A stretch of DNA of 64,000 nt from Monodelphis domestica (GCF_027887165.1 NC_077233.1:179885207-179949206), one strand, 5' to 3'. Counted from the first letter of the stretch, positions 9,539 through 21,761 are shown. Made by a program: numbers and translations. The notes: a model not told the origin generated them from the letters alone.

Positions 9539-12500
9539 CTAGACTAAAAGAAGAAGAAATAAATTACCTAAACAACCCCATATCAGGAAAAGAAATTGAA
9601 CAAGCCATCAAACAACACCCTAAGAAAAAATCCCCAGGTCCAGAGGGATTCACAAATGAATTCTATCAAACATTCAAAGAACAGCTAACCACAATACTAT
9701 ACAAACTGTTTGACAGAATAAGCCAAGAAGGGGTTCTACTAAATTCTTTTTACGACACAAACATGGTACTGATCCCAAAGCCAGGCAGGTTAAAAACAGA
9801 GAAAGAAAACTATAGGCCAATCTCCCTAATGAATATAGATGCAAAAATCTTAAATAGGATACTAGAAAAAAGACTCCAGCAAGTCATCACAAGGGTTATC
9901 CACTACGATCAGGTAGGATTCATACCAGGAATGCAAGGATGGTTCAATAATTAGGAAAACCATCCACATAATTGACCATATAAACAAGCAAACCGACAAA
10001 AATCACATGATTATCTCAATAGATGCAGAAAAAGCCTTTGACAAAATACAACACCCATTCCTATTGAAAACACTAGAAAGTATAGGAATAGAAGGGCCTT
10101 TCCTAAGAATAATAAACAGTATATACCTAAAACCATCAGCAAACATCATCTGCAATGGGGAAAAAATTGAAGCCTTCCCAATAAGATCAGGAGTCAAACA
10201 AGGATGCCCATTATCACCTTTATTATTTAATATTGTACTAGAAACACTAGCAGTAGCAATTAGAGAAGAAAAAGAAATTGAAGGTATTAAAATTGGCACT
10301 GAGGAGACCAAGCTGTCACTCTTTGCGGATGATATAGTGATTTACTTAAAGAATCCTAGGGAATCAACCAAAAAGCTAATCGAAATAATCAACAACTTTA
10401 GCAAAGCTGCAGGATACAAAATAAACTCACATAAGTCATCAGCATTTCTATATATCTCCAACCCAGTTCAGCAGCAAGAATTAGAAAGAGAAATTCCATT
10501 TAAAGTCACCCAAGACAATATAAAATACTTAGGAATCTATCTGTCGAGACAAACACAAGAACTATATGAACACAACTACAAAACACTCTCCACACCATTA
10601 AAACTAGATCTAAACAATTGGAAAAACATTGATTGCTCATGGGTGGGACAAGCTAACATAATAAAAATGACCATCCTACCCAAACTTATCTATCTATTTA
10701 GTGCCATACCCATTGAACTACCAAAAAACTATTTTACGGAATTAGAGAAAACCATAACAAAGTTCATTTGGAAGAATAAAGGATCAAGGATATCCAGGGG
10801 AATAATGAAAAAAAAATACAAAGGAAGGTGGCCTTGCAGTCCCAGATCTCAAACTATATTACAAAGCAGTGGCCATCAAAACAATTTGGTACTGGCTAAG
10901 AGACAGAAAGGAGGATCAGTGGAATAGACTTGGGGTAAATGACCTCAGCAAGACAGTCTATGACAAACCCAAAGACCCCAGCTTTTGGGACAAAAATCCA
11001 TTATTTGATAAAAACTGCTGGGAAAATTGGAAGACAGTGTGGGAGAGATTAGGTTTGGATCAACACCTCACACCCTACACCAAGATAAACTCAGAATGGG
11101 TGAATGACTTGAATATAAAGAAGGAAACTATAAGTAAATTAGGTGAACACAGAATAGTATACATGTCAGACCTTTGGGAAGGGAAAGATTTTAAAACCAA
11201 ACAAGACTTAGAAAGAGTCACAAAATGCAAAAAAAATAATTTTGCCTACATCAAATTAAAAAGATTTTGTACAAACACAACCAATGTAACTAAAATTAGA
11301 AGGAAATCAACAAATTGGGAAACAATCTTCATAACAAAAACCTCTGAGAAAGGTCTAATTACTCAAATTTATAAAGAGTTAAACCAGTTGTACAAAAAAT
11401 CAAGCCATTCTCCAATTGAAAAATGGGCAAGGGACATAAATAGGCAATTTTCAGTTAAAGAAATCAAAACTATTAATAAGCACATGAAAAAATGTTCTAA
11501 ATCTCTTATAATCAGAGAGATGCAAATCAAAACAACTCTGAGGTATCACCTCACACCTAGCAGATTGGTCAACATAACAGCAAAGGAAAGTAATGAATGC
11601 TGGAGGAGATGTGGCAAAGTAGGGACATTAATGCATTGCTGGTGGAGTTGTGGAGTTGTGAATTGATCCAACCATTCTGGAGGGCAATTTGGAACTATGC
11701 CCAAAGGGTGCTAAAAGACTGTCTGCCCTTTGATCCAGCCATAGCACTGCTGGGTTTGTACCCCAAAGAGATAATGGGGAAAAAGACTTGTACAAGAATA
11801 TTCATAGCTGCACTCTTTGTGGTGGCAAAAAATTGGAAAATGAGGGGATGGCGTTCAATTGGGGAATGGCTGAACAAATTGTGGTATATGTTGGTGATGG
11901 AATACTATTGTGCTACAAGGAATAATAAAGTGGAGGAATGCCATGGAGACTGGAACAACTTCCAGGAAGTAATGCAGAGTGAGAGGAGCAGAACCAGGAG
12001 AACATTGTACACAGAGACTGATACACTGTGGTACAAGAGAACGTAATGGACTTCTCCATTAATGGCTTTACAATGTCCCTGAACAATCTGCAGGGATTTA
12101 CTGGGAAAAAAAAACTATCCTCAAGCAGAGGACAAACTGAGGGAGTAAAAACACTGATGAAAAGCAACTGCTTGACTATAGGGGTGGAGGGGATATGACT
12201 GAGGAGAGACTCTAAATGAACACTCTAATGCAAATACCAACAAGAAGGAAATGGGTTTAGAGCAAGGACACATGTGATACCCAGAGGAATCCCACATTGG
12301 CTAGAGGAGGGGTGGGGAGGGGGAAGGAAAAGAAAATGATCTGTTTCCAATGAATAATGTATGAAAATGACCAAATAAAATAATGTTTTAAAAATGGAAA
12401 AAATTAAAAATTTTTTAAATTTTTAAAAAAATTTAAAAAAATAAAATGGATAGATAACCTATAGAGCTGATGGAAAATGGACAATAAAATGGAGAAGCTG

Positions 12501-12539
12501 AGGTCACCTTGCCTTTTGAGAAATTGTGGAATAGCCCTG

Positions 12540-12900
12540 AGTGGCACTAGATTAAAGAATACATGTTGGAAAGGAAGGTATACAAAGACTGAAAAGATAG
12601 TAGAAGGCTAGGTTAAGAAGGGCATTGAATGCTAGAGCATGTTGTATTTGATCCTGAAGATAATAACCACTGGAATTTATTGAGAAGGGAGAGTTGACAT
12701 GATCACATTGGGCTTTACAAATATTATTTTAATGTCCAGAATGGGGGGTGTAGATTTGGAGTTGAGAGAGACAAGGCAGGAAGATTTGCCACAAGTTATT
12801 GCTGTGTGAGATGATAAATACTTGTACTAGAGTGATGGCTGCATTAGGGGAGAGAAGGGAGCTTTCCAACCTCCTCCCACTTTGTATAGTATTTTCTTCT
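12540..12900 (-). repeat. L2 LINE relic
   Basis: Antisense L2 sequence: GGGCATTGAATGCTAGAGC, ATGATCACATTGGGC and the stretch that follows match the L2 reverse-transcriptase region in antisense, a pattern shared by mammals. Confidence 0.6.
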
Positions 12901-12949
12901 CTCTTTTTTTAAAGTCTTACCTTCTGTCTTAGGATTAGTTTTTATTTTT

Positions 12950-14010
12950 GACTTGATAATATTTTCTTTTCCCCCAATTACATTTAAAAATTTTTCCCAT
13001 TTGTCTTTTTTTAATTTGTTTCAAATTTTCTCCCTCCCTCCCCTCTCTCCTTGCTGAGATAGTAAGTAATTTGATACAGATTTTACATGTCCAATTATGT
13101 AAAAAAGTCCCCATATTAGTCCTTTTGTAGAAGGAAACTAAAAAAAAAATTAAGAAAGTGAAAAAAGTATGCTTTTATCTAGAGTTAGACTTCACCAATT
13201 CTTTCTCTGGGAACAGATGACATTTTTCATCATGAATTCTTTGGAATTGTTTTGGATGATTGTTTTCCTGAGAATACTAAGTTATTAAAATTTAATCAGA
13301 ATAGTAAAATTCTTCACAGTTAATCATTATACAATATTGTTGTTACTGTGTACAATGTTCTCCTGGTTCTGCTCACTTTATTCTGCCTTAGTTTGTGTAA
13401 ATCTTTCCAGGTTTTTCTGAGGTCTTTCTGCTAATCATTACTTATAGTATAATAATATTCCATTACAATAATTTACTATAAGCTACTTTGCCATTCCCCA
13501 ATAGCTCCCTTCATTTTTTAATACTTTGCCACCATAAAAAGATCTGCTTTAAATATTTTTGTATATATAGATTCTTTTCCTTTTTGTTTTTTACCTCTTT
13601 GTAGCACACACCTAGTAACTTGGTCAAAGGGTACAGACAGTTTTATAGCTCTTTGGGCATAGGTCCAAACTCTGGACAGAATGATTGAATCAGTTCAAGA
13701 CTCCCCCAACAGTGTATTAGTGTCTCAGTTTTCTCACATCCCCTCTAAGTTTTGTCATTTTCCTTTTTTGTCATAATAGCCAATTTGATAGATGTTGGGT
13801 GATACCTCAACGTTGCTTTAATTTGCATTTCTCTAACTCATAGTGATTTAAAACATTTTTTCACTTGGCTATAGATAGTATAATCACTCTGAGAACTGTC
13901 TGTTCATATCTTTGGCCATTTATCATTTGGGGAATGACATATGTTCTTATACATTTTACTCATTTCTCTGTTAATTTGAGAAATCAAGCCTTTATTGGAG
14001 AGATTTATTT
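12950..14010 (-). repeat. Old L1 relic, 3' end of ORF2 and 3' UTR
   Basis: Antisense L1: TGTTCTCCTGGTTCTGCTCA (13352), GCCATTCCCCAATAGCTCCC (13490) and TTTAATTTGCATTTCTCTAA (13815) mirror the 3' part of L1-A and L1-B. Probably the 3' portion of the same old element whose ORF1 remains at 15.4-17.1 kb. Confidence 0.8.
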
Positions 14011-14560
14011 AAAAATGTTTTCCATTATTATGATTCATGCATTACCCTCCATCCTATTTCCTCCACTGTTAATCCTGCTTTCTCTTTTCACTCTGACCAT
14101 CCTCAAAAGTGTTTTGCCCCTTACTACCACCTTCCCCAATTTGCCCTCTCTTCTATCAACACATTCTACTCTCTTATCCTTTTACCTCCTACTTTTCCTG
14201 TGAGGTAAGAAAGACTTCTATACAAAATTAAGTGTCTATGTTCTTCCCTCCTTGAGCCAATTTTGATGAGAATAAGGTTCAAGCATTCTTCTCCCTATCT
14301 CCCCCATCTTCCCTTCCATGGTAAAAGCTCTTTTATATGAGATAATTTGCCCCATTCTATTTCTCCCTTTCTACTTCTCCCAATGTATTCCTCTTCCTCA
14401 CACTTTAATTTTATTTTCTTAGATATCATCCCATCATAATCAACTCACACTCTTGCCCTCTATCTATGTATACTCCTTCTAACTGCTTTAATAATGATAA
14501 AGTTCTCAGGAGTTACAGGTATCACCTTCCCATTGTAATTAGAAAATCAATAATCAATAG
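14011..14560. other. Pyrimidine-rich stretch, probably old LINE
   Basis: CT-rich DNA following the antisense L1 relic. No gene. May be further L1 antisense sequence, too diverged to call. Confidence 0.35.
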
Positions 14561-14869
14561 CTTATTTAATGCTTGGAGTGTGATCAAATTATCATTTTAG
14601 AACTATAAAATGCAACTGTGTGATTCATAAGAATATAGTCCCAGGCAAAAGTCTGTGTATGTAACCAGATTAAAAATGTAATTCCAAATGAATAAACTTA
14701 ATGCCATAATTCAGGAAATAACAAAAAACTGTCATTCAAGTTATGAATACGGATAACAAAGCTTTAATTTTGAGAACCCACAACTATACACCAGAAGAGA
14801 AAATAACATGCATCAAACTCTTAAGGCTCATAGTTAACAAGTTGTAATGACTTTCCAACATGAAAGAAT

Positions 14870-15035
14870 GCAAGTTTGACATTGAAGACTTATTTAAAGC
14901 TCATCTCTGTCACTAACTTTGTGAGCCTGGTTAAGGCACAACTTTTGGGGGAGATTGTTTTCTTATATATAAAATAAATATATTTGGACTAGATGTCCTC
15001 TGAGATGTTCCTCCTCAACAGTGATTCTGGGTAAA
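14870..15035 (+). mobile_element. MIR-like SINE
   Basis: Layout of MIR: TCATCTCTGTCACTAACTTT, TGAGCCTGGTTAAGGCACA and TTGGACTAGATGTCCTCTGAG. Diverged and without a clear duplication. Confidence 0.65.
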
Positions 15036-15191
15036 GGATACATGATTACTCCATATAATGAGAAATTGGGAAAATTAATAGCTTTTGTTCCAAGGAAGAG
15101 CAATGGCAAATTGCATGAATGAAGAATAATAAATCATACCCTCTTACAAAAAAAAATGTAATCCCAGGGTAGTAGTATCTGAGTTATATTT

Positions 15192-15276
15192 CAAGTGGTG
15201 TATTATTGCATTAATTTTAAATGTGCGTGTTACCGTATTAGTCATAAGTGAGTTATTCTCTTAATCCTAAGTGCAT
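15192..15276. repeat. Degenerate 24-base tandem unit, copy 1
   Basis: About three units, each starting ATTA or TTAA and holding TAAGTG or a variant (ATTAATTTTAAATG, ATTAGTCATAAGTG, TTAATCCTAAGTG). A related block lies at 16730-16812. Confidence 0.6.
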
Positions 15277-15359
15277 GAATCTACTTTATAATCAAATAAA
15301 TTTATGTAAGAGGTTGTGAAGAATTCACAGAGACTGGAAAAGCTTGAAATGGTCTTATG

Positions 15360-15730
15360 AGGGTTGGTGGTTTCTTGGAAAGAAGTTGGGTTGGAGGCAA
15401 ACCTGAAACTATAAAAGAGAGTATATTTTGCTGTTGGGGATTTCAGGCTTCAAATTGAGGAGCCTGAAGACCTCTGGTCTCTGTGGTTTTTCTGCTCACA
15501 GTCAAACTAGATCTTTCCCCAGGAGGGATTCCCAGTTTCTTTTCTTTCACCCATGTAGGGATGAAAACAGTTTAAACTTATTTAATCTTTTCTCTTTCTT
15601 GTTTACCTTTTTATACTTCTCTTGAGTATCAAATTTTCTATTCAGCTCTTGTCTTTCCATCAGGTGTGCTTGAAAGCCCTCTATTTCATTAAATACCTAT
15701 TTTTCCCCCTGAAGAATCATACTGTTTTGC
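15360..15730 (-). repeat. Old L1 relic: end of ORF1 and spacer
   Basis: On the - strand the piece near 15700-15600 reads like the ORF1 C-terminus (FQAHLMERQELNRKFD), the counterpart of FQAFINKRPDLNRKFD in L1-A. It fits with the ORF1 relic at 16.25-17.1 kb. Confidence 0.65.
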
Positions 15731-15736
15731 TGACTA

Positions 15737-16135
15737 AGAGACTGATACACTGTGGTACAATCAAATGTAATGGACTTTTCTACCAGTAGCAATGCAATGA
15801 CCAAGGACAATCCAGAGGAACTTAGAAGAAAGAATGCTATCCACACCCAGAGAAAGATCTGTGGGAGCAGAAACACAGAAGAAACACAACTGCTTGATCA
15901 CATGGTTCAATGGGGATATGATTGGGGATGGAGACTCTAAATGAACATCCTAGTGCACACATCAACAACATGAAAATTGGTTTTGATCAAAGACACATGT
16001 AAAACCCAGTGGAATTGCATGTTGGGGAGGGAAGGAATATGATTCTTTTAATCAAGGAGAAATGTTCTAAATTGACTAATTAAATAAAATAAAAAAATAA
16101 ACAAAAAATAAACAAATAAAAATAAAAACCTTAAA
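15737..16135 (+). mobile_element. 5'-truncated L1, 3' end only
   Basis: Starts at the ORF2 end (AGAGACTGATACACTGTGGT) and runs through the 3' UTR to an A-rich tail, as in L1-A near 12010-12380 but from an older subfamily. Inserted in the antisense L1 relic. Confidence 0.88.
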
Positions 16136-16138
16136 GCA

Positions 16139-16139
<1 letters not shown>

Positions 16140-16176
<37 letters not shown>
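16140..16176. repeat. (AC)n microsatellite
   Basis: About 18 CA units directly after the A-rich tail of the truncated L1. Confidence 0.95.
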
Positions 16177-16178
<2 letters not shown>

Positions 16179-16249
16179 TTTTTTAAGGCTTCCAGTCCAT
16201 TATAAAGTAGAAGCTGCTAAATCTTATTTCATCCTGACTATGGCTCCAT

Positions 16250-17950
16250 GATATTTCAATTGTTTCTTTTTGACTGTAATATTTTCTTCTTGACCCGGGA
16301 GTTCTAGAATTTTGCTATAATATTCCTGGAATTTTGTTTAGGAGTTGATTGATGGGTTCTTTCAATTCTATTTTATCCTCTCCTTCTAGAATTTAAGGGT
16401 GATTTTCCTTGACAATTTCTTGAAAGATGATATCTGAGTCCCCCCCCCCCCACCTTTCTTTATCATGGTTTTCAGGTAGTTTAGTAATTCTTAAGTTATC
16501 TTTCCTGAATCTATTTTCCAGATTACTTGTTTTTCCAATGAGATTTCAAATTTTCTTCTCTTTTTTCATTCTTTGGCCTTTAATTATTTCTTAGTGTCTC
16601 ATGGAGTCATTAGCTTTCACTTGCCCAATTCTAATTTTTAAGGCATGATTTTCTTGAGTGAGCTTTTCCTTTTGGTCAGTTCTACTTTTTAAAAAGTTTT
16701 TTTCCTCAGTGAATTTTTGTTCCTCTGTTCAAGTGTGGGTATTATTACATTAATTTTAAGTGTATGTTATCATATTAGTCATAAGCGAGTAACTATGTTA
16801 ATCCTAAGTGTTTGTGGCCAATTCTGCCTTTTTAGGAGTATTTCTCATTAGTGATTTTTTAAAATATCATTTTTCCATTTGGTCAGTTAGGCTTTTTAAG
16901 GACTTCTTTTCAATGGATTTTGATGCCTTTTTACTAATTGTCCTTTTCTATTTTTTAAAATATTGTTTTCTTCAGTATTTTTTGTGTGCCTCTTTTTTTA
17001 CCAAACTGTTGACTTTTAAAAATGATTTTCTTGCATCATTCTCATTTCTTTTCCTAATTTTTCTATGTCTTTTATTTGGGTTTTTTAAAATCTTTTTTAC
17101 CTCCTCTAGAAATACTTTTTTTGGGCAAAGAACTGATTAATATTTTCCTTGGGAGGCTTTGGATGCAACATTAATTTATTATTAATGTATTAATGTTGTT
17201 TTCCAAGTTTGTATTTTGGTCTTTCCTGTCATCAAAATAATATTCTATGTTGAGTTTATTTTGTTGTTGTTGTTTGCTCATTTTCCAGCTTTTTTTTCCT
17301 TGTCGTTTAACTTTAAAAAAAAAAAAAGGACACCATATTCCAAGGTTCAGGATCTTTGGCTGCCTTCAGAGTTAGTTCTAAAGATTTCAGTTCTTCCAAG
17401 GTGTTATGACATAAGAAAAGATGTGTTTAATATTCTTCTGGTCTGCAAGTAACCCCAAGCATTCTTTTCTGCTTTGGAATTGAGACCAGAGTCCCTTGTT
17501 CTCCTGTAGTTGCAAGCACTGGTATTCATTAGTGTTCCTCATCACCTTGGTACTATGACCTGGTATTGTGTCCTTGATCTGCATATGGGCAATTCATAAG
17601 AGTCTGTCCCCCAGAGCCAACAAAAAGACCCCTCTAATTTCCTTCTAATCAGTTGTCAGACCCCTTTACCTCTGTGCCAGCGAGCTCCAGAAACCTTTAT
17701 TACCAATTTAGCTACCCCCAAGTCTGGGCAGGCTTGCTGGGGGGGGGGAGGGTCTGCCTTGGCAAGCTAGTCTGTGCTTCACTCCCACCATCTCTCCTGA
17801 TGACTTTCTAAGTTATTGTGGCTTGAAAATTTTTCACTTCTTTTTGTGTGTGCCCTTTTGTGGATTCCGCCAATCCCAAAATGGGTTTTGAGGTATTCAA
17901 AGTTTGGATCATAATTTGGTAAAGATCAGGTAGATACATATATGTTCTCT
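16250..17950 (-). repeat. Old L1 relic: 5' UTR and ORF1
   Basis: On the - strand the segment near 16535-16460 can be read as the ORF1 hallmark NLENRFRKDNLRITKLPENH. Coiled-coil-like sequence lies upstream (16600-17100) and 5' UTR-like sequence up to 17950. With 15360-15730 and 12950-14010 this forms one old antisense L1 with most of ORF2 missing. Confidence 0.7.
16730..16812. repeat. Degenerate 24-base tandem unit, copy 2
   Basis: Same layout as 15192-15276: starts CAAGTG, then TATTATT, ATTAATTTTAAGTG, ATTAGTCATAAGCGAG and TTAATCCTAAGTG. It interrupts the ORF1 relic. Confidence 0.6.
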
Positions 17951-17959
17951 GCCATGTTA

Positions 17960-18078
17960 GCCAACCTTTAGTATCAATTCTAAAACAGAAGAGTAGCAAG
18001 GGCTTGGCAATAGGGGTTAAGTGACTTGTCCAGGGTCACACAGCTATGAAGTATCTTCAGTCAGATGTGAACTCAGCT
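17960..18078 (-). mobile_element. CORE-SINE, truncated
   Basis: Antisense core GACTTGTCCAGGGTCACACA with the 3' part; the tRNA head is lost. Confidence 0.8.
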
Positions 18079-18084
18079 GGTTCT

Positions 18085-18720
18085 TTATTCTTTTTTTTAA
18101 AAAACATATGAATTTCCACATTTGCTTTAGTTATATTTTAAATTAAACTCAAGAGTATCAACATAGCTCTGATTATCTGTGTTCCCTTCTGAATCTCCTT
18201 TTTGTTCTCTTCTATGTATTTCTAAATATTTCATTAACGCTATTTTCTTCCTTTTCTTCCCTTTTTTTAGTTTTACTATCTCTACCATCCACTTCCCCCC
18301 ACAAAACCCTCCAAAAGCACTACTTTGTAAAAAATAAGTTTAGTCAAGGAAAATAAATGAAAACATTGGTCATACCTAAAGCTATATCCCTTATTTGATA
18401 TTTCTGTTAGGAGGTCATTCCTAAAGAATAATTATGATTCCATTGTTCAGAACAAGTTCTGAAGTCTTCCAAAGTTGTTTTCCTTGATGATATTTTAGAC
18501 ATTATGCAACTCTTTCATGATTCAGCTAATTTTATTCATCAAAGCCTCATGTCAATTTTCCTAAATTTCATTGAATTCTTCATATCCAGCATTTCTTATG
18601 TTGTAGGAATATGAATTCTATTACCTTCATATACTACATTTTGCTCAGCCATTCATCAACTGACACCTGCTTTATTTCTAGTTCTTTGCCACAGCATCGC
18701 AGTGTGTGATATATGATACA
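18085..18720 (-). repeat. Old L1 relic, 3' end
   Basis: Antisense; TTTTGCTCAGCCATTCATCA followed by TTATTTCTAGTTCTTTGCC matches the ORF2 end of L1-A read in reverse. Diverged. Confidence 0.65.
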
Positions 18721-18789
18721 TAGGATATACATACTATATTTTGCACACACACATGCTATATTTTTGCATGCATGAGCTTTATATCCACC

Positions 18790-19270
18790 ATACCTCCCCT
18801 ATTTAATAAACTCTAATTGCCCCAAACGATCACCTTCAGGATTGAATATAAAGCCCTCTTTTTGGCACTCAAAGCCCTTCATAACCTGGCCCACCTTTCC
18901 AATCTTCTTACATCTCACTCCCCAGCGACAGGGCAGACACTATGGCTTACAACTCCAGGCACTTTCCCTGGCTTTCGCCTATGCCTACAATTCTCTCCTA
19001 TCGCAACAATGGCTTCCTTCAGCTAAAATTCCATTTTCAACAGGAATCCTTTCCTGATCTGCCTTAATTCTAGTGTCTTTCCTTTTTTTGATGATTGCCA
19101 ATTTATTCTTCTGTAGTTGTTTGTAAATAATTGCTTGCATGTTTTCTCCCCCAAAGGTTAATGAACTCATTGAGGACAGGGATTATCTTTGCCTCTTTTT
19201 GAATTCCAACATGCAGCACAATGCCATTCACATAGTAGGTGCTTAGCAAATGTTTACTTAATGATCCAAC
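18790..19270 (+). repeat. L2 LINE relic, 3' end
   Basis: CACTCAAAGCCCTTCATAACCTGGCC near 18870 and the L2 tail (GAGGACAGGGATTATC, CACATAGTAGGTGCTTAGC) near 19170-19250. Confidence 0.75.
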
Positions 19271-19433
19271 TGACCTTTAATCTCTGGGCCATAAGCCTAG
19301 TAATGATATTATTTGGTCAAAAGTTTAGTGAGTTTTAGTTACTGTGCTATGTGCTGGGATTCATAGAGAGACAAAACAATTCATTCATTCTCTCTTTTTA
19401 AACAACAAATTTTAAAAGAGTAGGAGTAGAGGG

Positions 19434-19967
19434 GGTGTCCATCAATTGGGGAATGGCTGAACAAATTGTGGTATATGTTGGTGATGGAATACTATTGTGC
19501 TAAAAGGAATAATAAAGTGGAGGAATTCCATGGAGACTGGAACAACCTCCAGGGAGTGATGCAGAGTGAAAGGAGCAGAACCAGGAAAACATTGTACACA
19601 AAGACTGATACACTGTGGTATGATCGAATGTAATGGACTTCTCTCCTAGCAGCAATGCAATGACCCAGGGCAATCCAAAGGAACTTAGGAGAAAGAATGC
19701 CATCCACATCCAGAAAAACTGTGGGAGTAGAAATGCAGAAGAAAAACATATGATCAACCACATGGTTCATGGGCATATGATTGGGGATTTTGACTTTAAA
19801 TGATCATTCTAGTACAACTATTAATAATATGGAAATAGGTTTTGAATAATGTTACATGTAAAACCTGGTGGAATTGCTGGTCAGCTCAGGGAGTGAGGAA
19901 GAGGGGAGAGAAAGAACATAGATCACGTAACCATGTCAAAATATTCTTAATTAATTAAAATTTTAAA
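19434..19967 (+). mobile_element. 5'-truncated L1, 3' end only
   Basis: Starts at TGTCCATCAATTGGGGAATG and runs through the ORF2 end and 3' UTR to an A-rich tail. A diverged 20-base duplication is visible (19414-19433 and 19968-19987, 17 of 20 matching). Confidence 0.88.
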
Positions 19968-20089
19968 AAAAGAGTGGGGGTAAAGGGAAAGAGGAAAACA
20001 ATTCAAGAAAACCAATCAATACAATTCCTGAGGCTGACAGTGTAAGGGACATTCCTCCTCTGCAAAGAAGGAATGGAAGTTAAGTTGCC

Positions 20090-21245
20090 CAGAAACAAAG
20101 CATCTTGCTCATGGAACAGCCAGAAGACCACTGGACTGAAGAGAAGGTGTAAGAAGACTAGAAAGGGGCTAAGTCATGAAGGATTTTGGATGCCAGATAG
20201 AGCCCTGTCTATTTGCTATTGGAGATAACAGAGAGCCACTAGAATGAATTTGAGGCTGGGGGAGTGATGTGGCATTTTAGGTAAATCACTCTGATGACAG
20301 AATTTGGGATAGATTGGAGGGATAGATAGAGGTTTGAGGCAAGCTGGCCATCAGTAGGTTATTGCAATAATCAAGGCAAGAGGTGATAAGGATCTTCACC
20401 AGTGTTGGCAGTATCGGAGGAGAAGAGGGGGCATATTGGAGAGATGTTGCAAAGGCGAAAAAATCAGCAGGTTTGGCAACTGCTTAGATATAAGAGTGGC
20501 AGGTGAGAGGTTTTAAGGAATCCAGAACTCCTAGGTTGCAAGTCTAAGGGACTGGGTATTGGTCTCTACAGAAATAGGGAGGGTGGGGAAAGGGATTTAG
20601 GGGGCAGGGAAGAAAGTGAGTTCTGTTTTGGAAATAATGAGATTGAGATAGCTACTGGGCATCCAATCCAAACTATCTGAAAGGCAGTGGTAGATGTAAG
20701 ACTGGAGGTCAACAGAGAGATTGGGGGAGGAAAGACAGATTTAAGAATCATCACAGGAGGCAGCTGGGTGGCTCAGTGGATTGAGAGCCAGGCCTAGAGA
20801 CTCAAGATTGTGGGTTCAAATCTGGCTTCAGACACTTCCCAGCTGTGTGATCTTGGGCAAGTCACTTGACCCCCATTGCCTAGCCCTTATCACTCTTCTG
20901 CCTTGGAGCCAATGCACAGTGTTGACTTCAAGATGGAAGGTGAGGGTTTAAAAAAAGAAAAGAATCATCACATAGAGACAGGAATTAAGTCCATGAGAGC
21001 TGAAAAGATGACCAAGTGAAGTAGTAGAGAGGGAGAAGAAAAGAAATCCCAGGAGAGAGCCCTGAGGGGCATCTACAATTAGAGGGAATGATCTCAAGGA
21101 CTATCCAGAAAAGGAGAAAGTTGAGTCCCCAAAACTAAGAGAAGAGAATATTAAAGAGGAGGGAATGGTCCACTGAGTCAAAGGCTGAAGAGAGGTCAAG
21201 GAGAATGAAGACCTGGAGAAAGCAAGTATTTGTTAAACTCTTACT
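20090..21245 (-). repeat. L2 LINE relic, split by a SINE
   Basis: Antisense L2 reverse-transcriptase region: TTGCAATAATCAAGGCAAG (20360), GAGTTCTGTTTTGGAAATAA (20620) and AAGAGAGGTCAAGGAGAATG (21187). It resumes after the SINE at 20756-20959. Confidence 0.75.
20756..20959 (+). mobile_element. CORE-SINE inserted in an L2 relic
   Basis: Well-kept copy (GGCAGCTGGGTGGCTCAGTG head). Perfect 13-base duplication AAGAATCATCACA at 20743-20755 and 20960-20972. Confidence 0.95.
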
Positions 21246-21761
21246 ATGTGCCATGCACTGTGTTAGGCACTATGGATACAAATGCAAGAAAAAAGACTGT
21301 CCCTGCTCATGTGGTACTAACTGCACAAAAAAGGGAGCCAAAACAGAACTGGAAGGGGTTGTCGGTACCATATTGAAGCGTGCTATCTAAGGCACAGACA
21401 AGAAGGAAATGAAGCAAGTCTGGTCTGGGTTCATCCCTGAAGTGGAGGCCTCAGAAAGAACTGGCCAATAGGAGATGGCAGCAGCATGACAGAAGGATGT
21501 TGCATGATGAAAAGGCAACCAAGTCACAGTGGTGAAGCACAACCCAGGTAGGGAAAGTTCTATAGGTTGCTTTCTGACAATGTGGTAAAATGAAAATTTA
21601 AAAAACATTATGGATCTAATTTTATTGTAAATCCATGATATTACGTATTTAGTCATTATTTTAAGGTTAAAAATTGTAACTGCAAACCAAAAAACAAGTA
21701 TTGTGTGTACTTATCTTACGATAAGATTACAGAAATGCTTATTTTTAAAGAAAAGCAAATG
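21246..21761. other. No gene; short L2-like tail then unassigned
   Basis: The start (ACTATGTGCCATGCACTGTG) is a common L2/MIR-type phrase. The rest is unassigned. Confidence 0.4.

Larger units (their letters stand above)
7790..12046 (+). pseudogene. L1-A ORF2 relic (endonuclease, reverse transcriptase)
   Basis: Endonuclease part (7790-8598) with LNVNGMNSPIKRK, CCLQETHM and SDHNAIK; reverse transcriptase part with [18 protein letters not shown] and catalytic LFADDIVIY (about 10315-10345); C-terminal Cys/His motif CWRRCGKVGTLMHCWWSC near 11600. Breaks seen: a 72-base microsatellite insert at 8058-8128, a stop near 8596, the solo LTR, one extra base near 9948, a frameshift in the A-run near 10815, and a GGAGTTGT duplication near 11650. 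Stop at 12044-12046. Confidence 0.9.
4869..12439 (+). mobile_element. L1-A: 5'-complete marsupial L1, inactive
   Basis: Flanked by a perfect 15-base duplication AATAAAATGGATAGA at 4854-4868 and 12440-12454. Order: 5' UTR with tandem monomers (4869 to about 5930), ORF1 (about 5932-7051), spacer, ORF2 (7790-12046), 3' UTR with AATAAA at 12374-12379 and an A-rich end. A 362-base solo LTR sits inside ORF2. Several frameshifts and stops break both ORFs, so it cannot move. Without the LTR it is about 7.2 kb. Confidence 0.95.
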
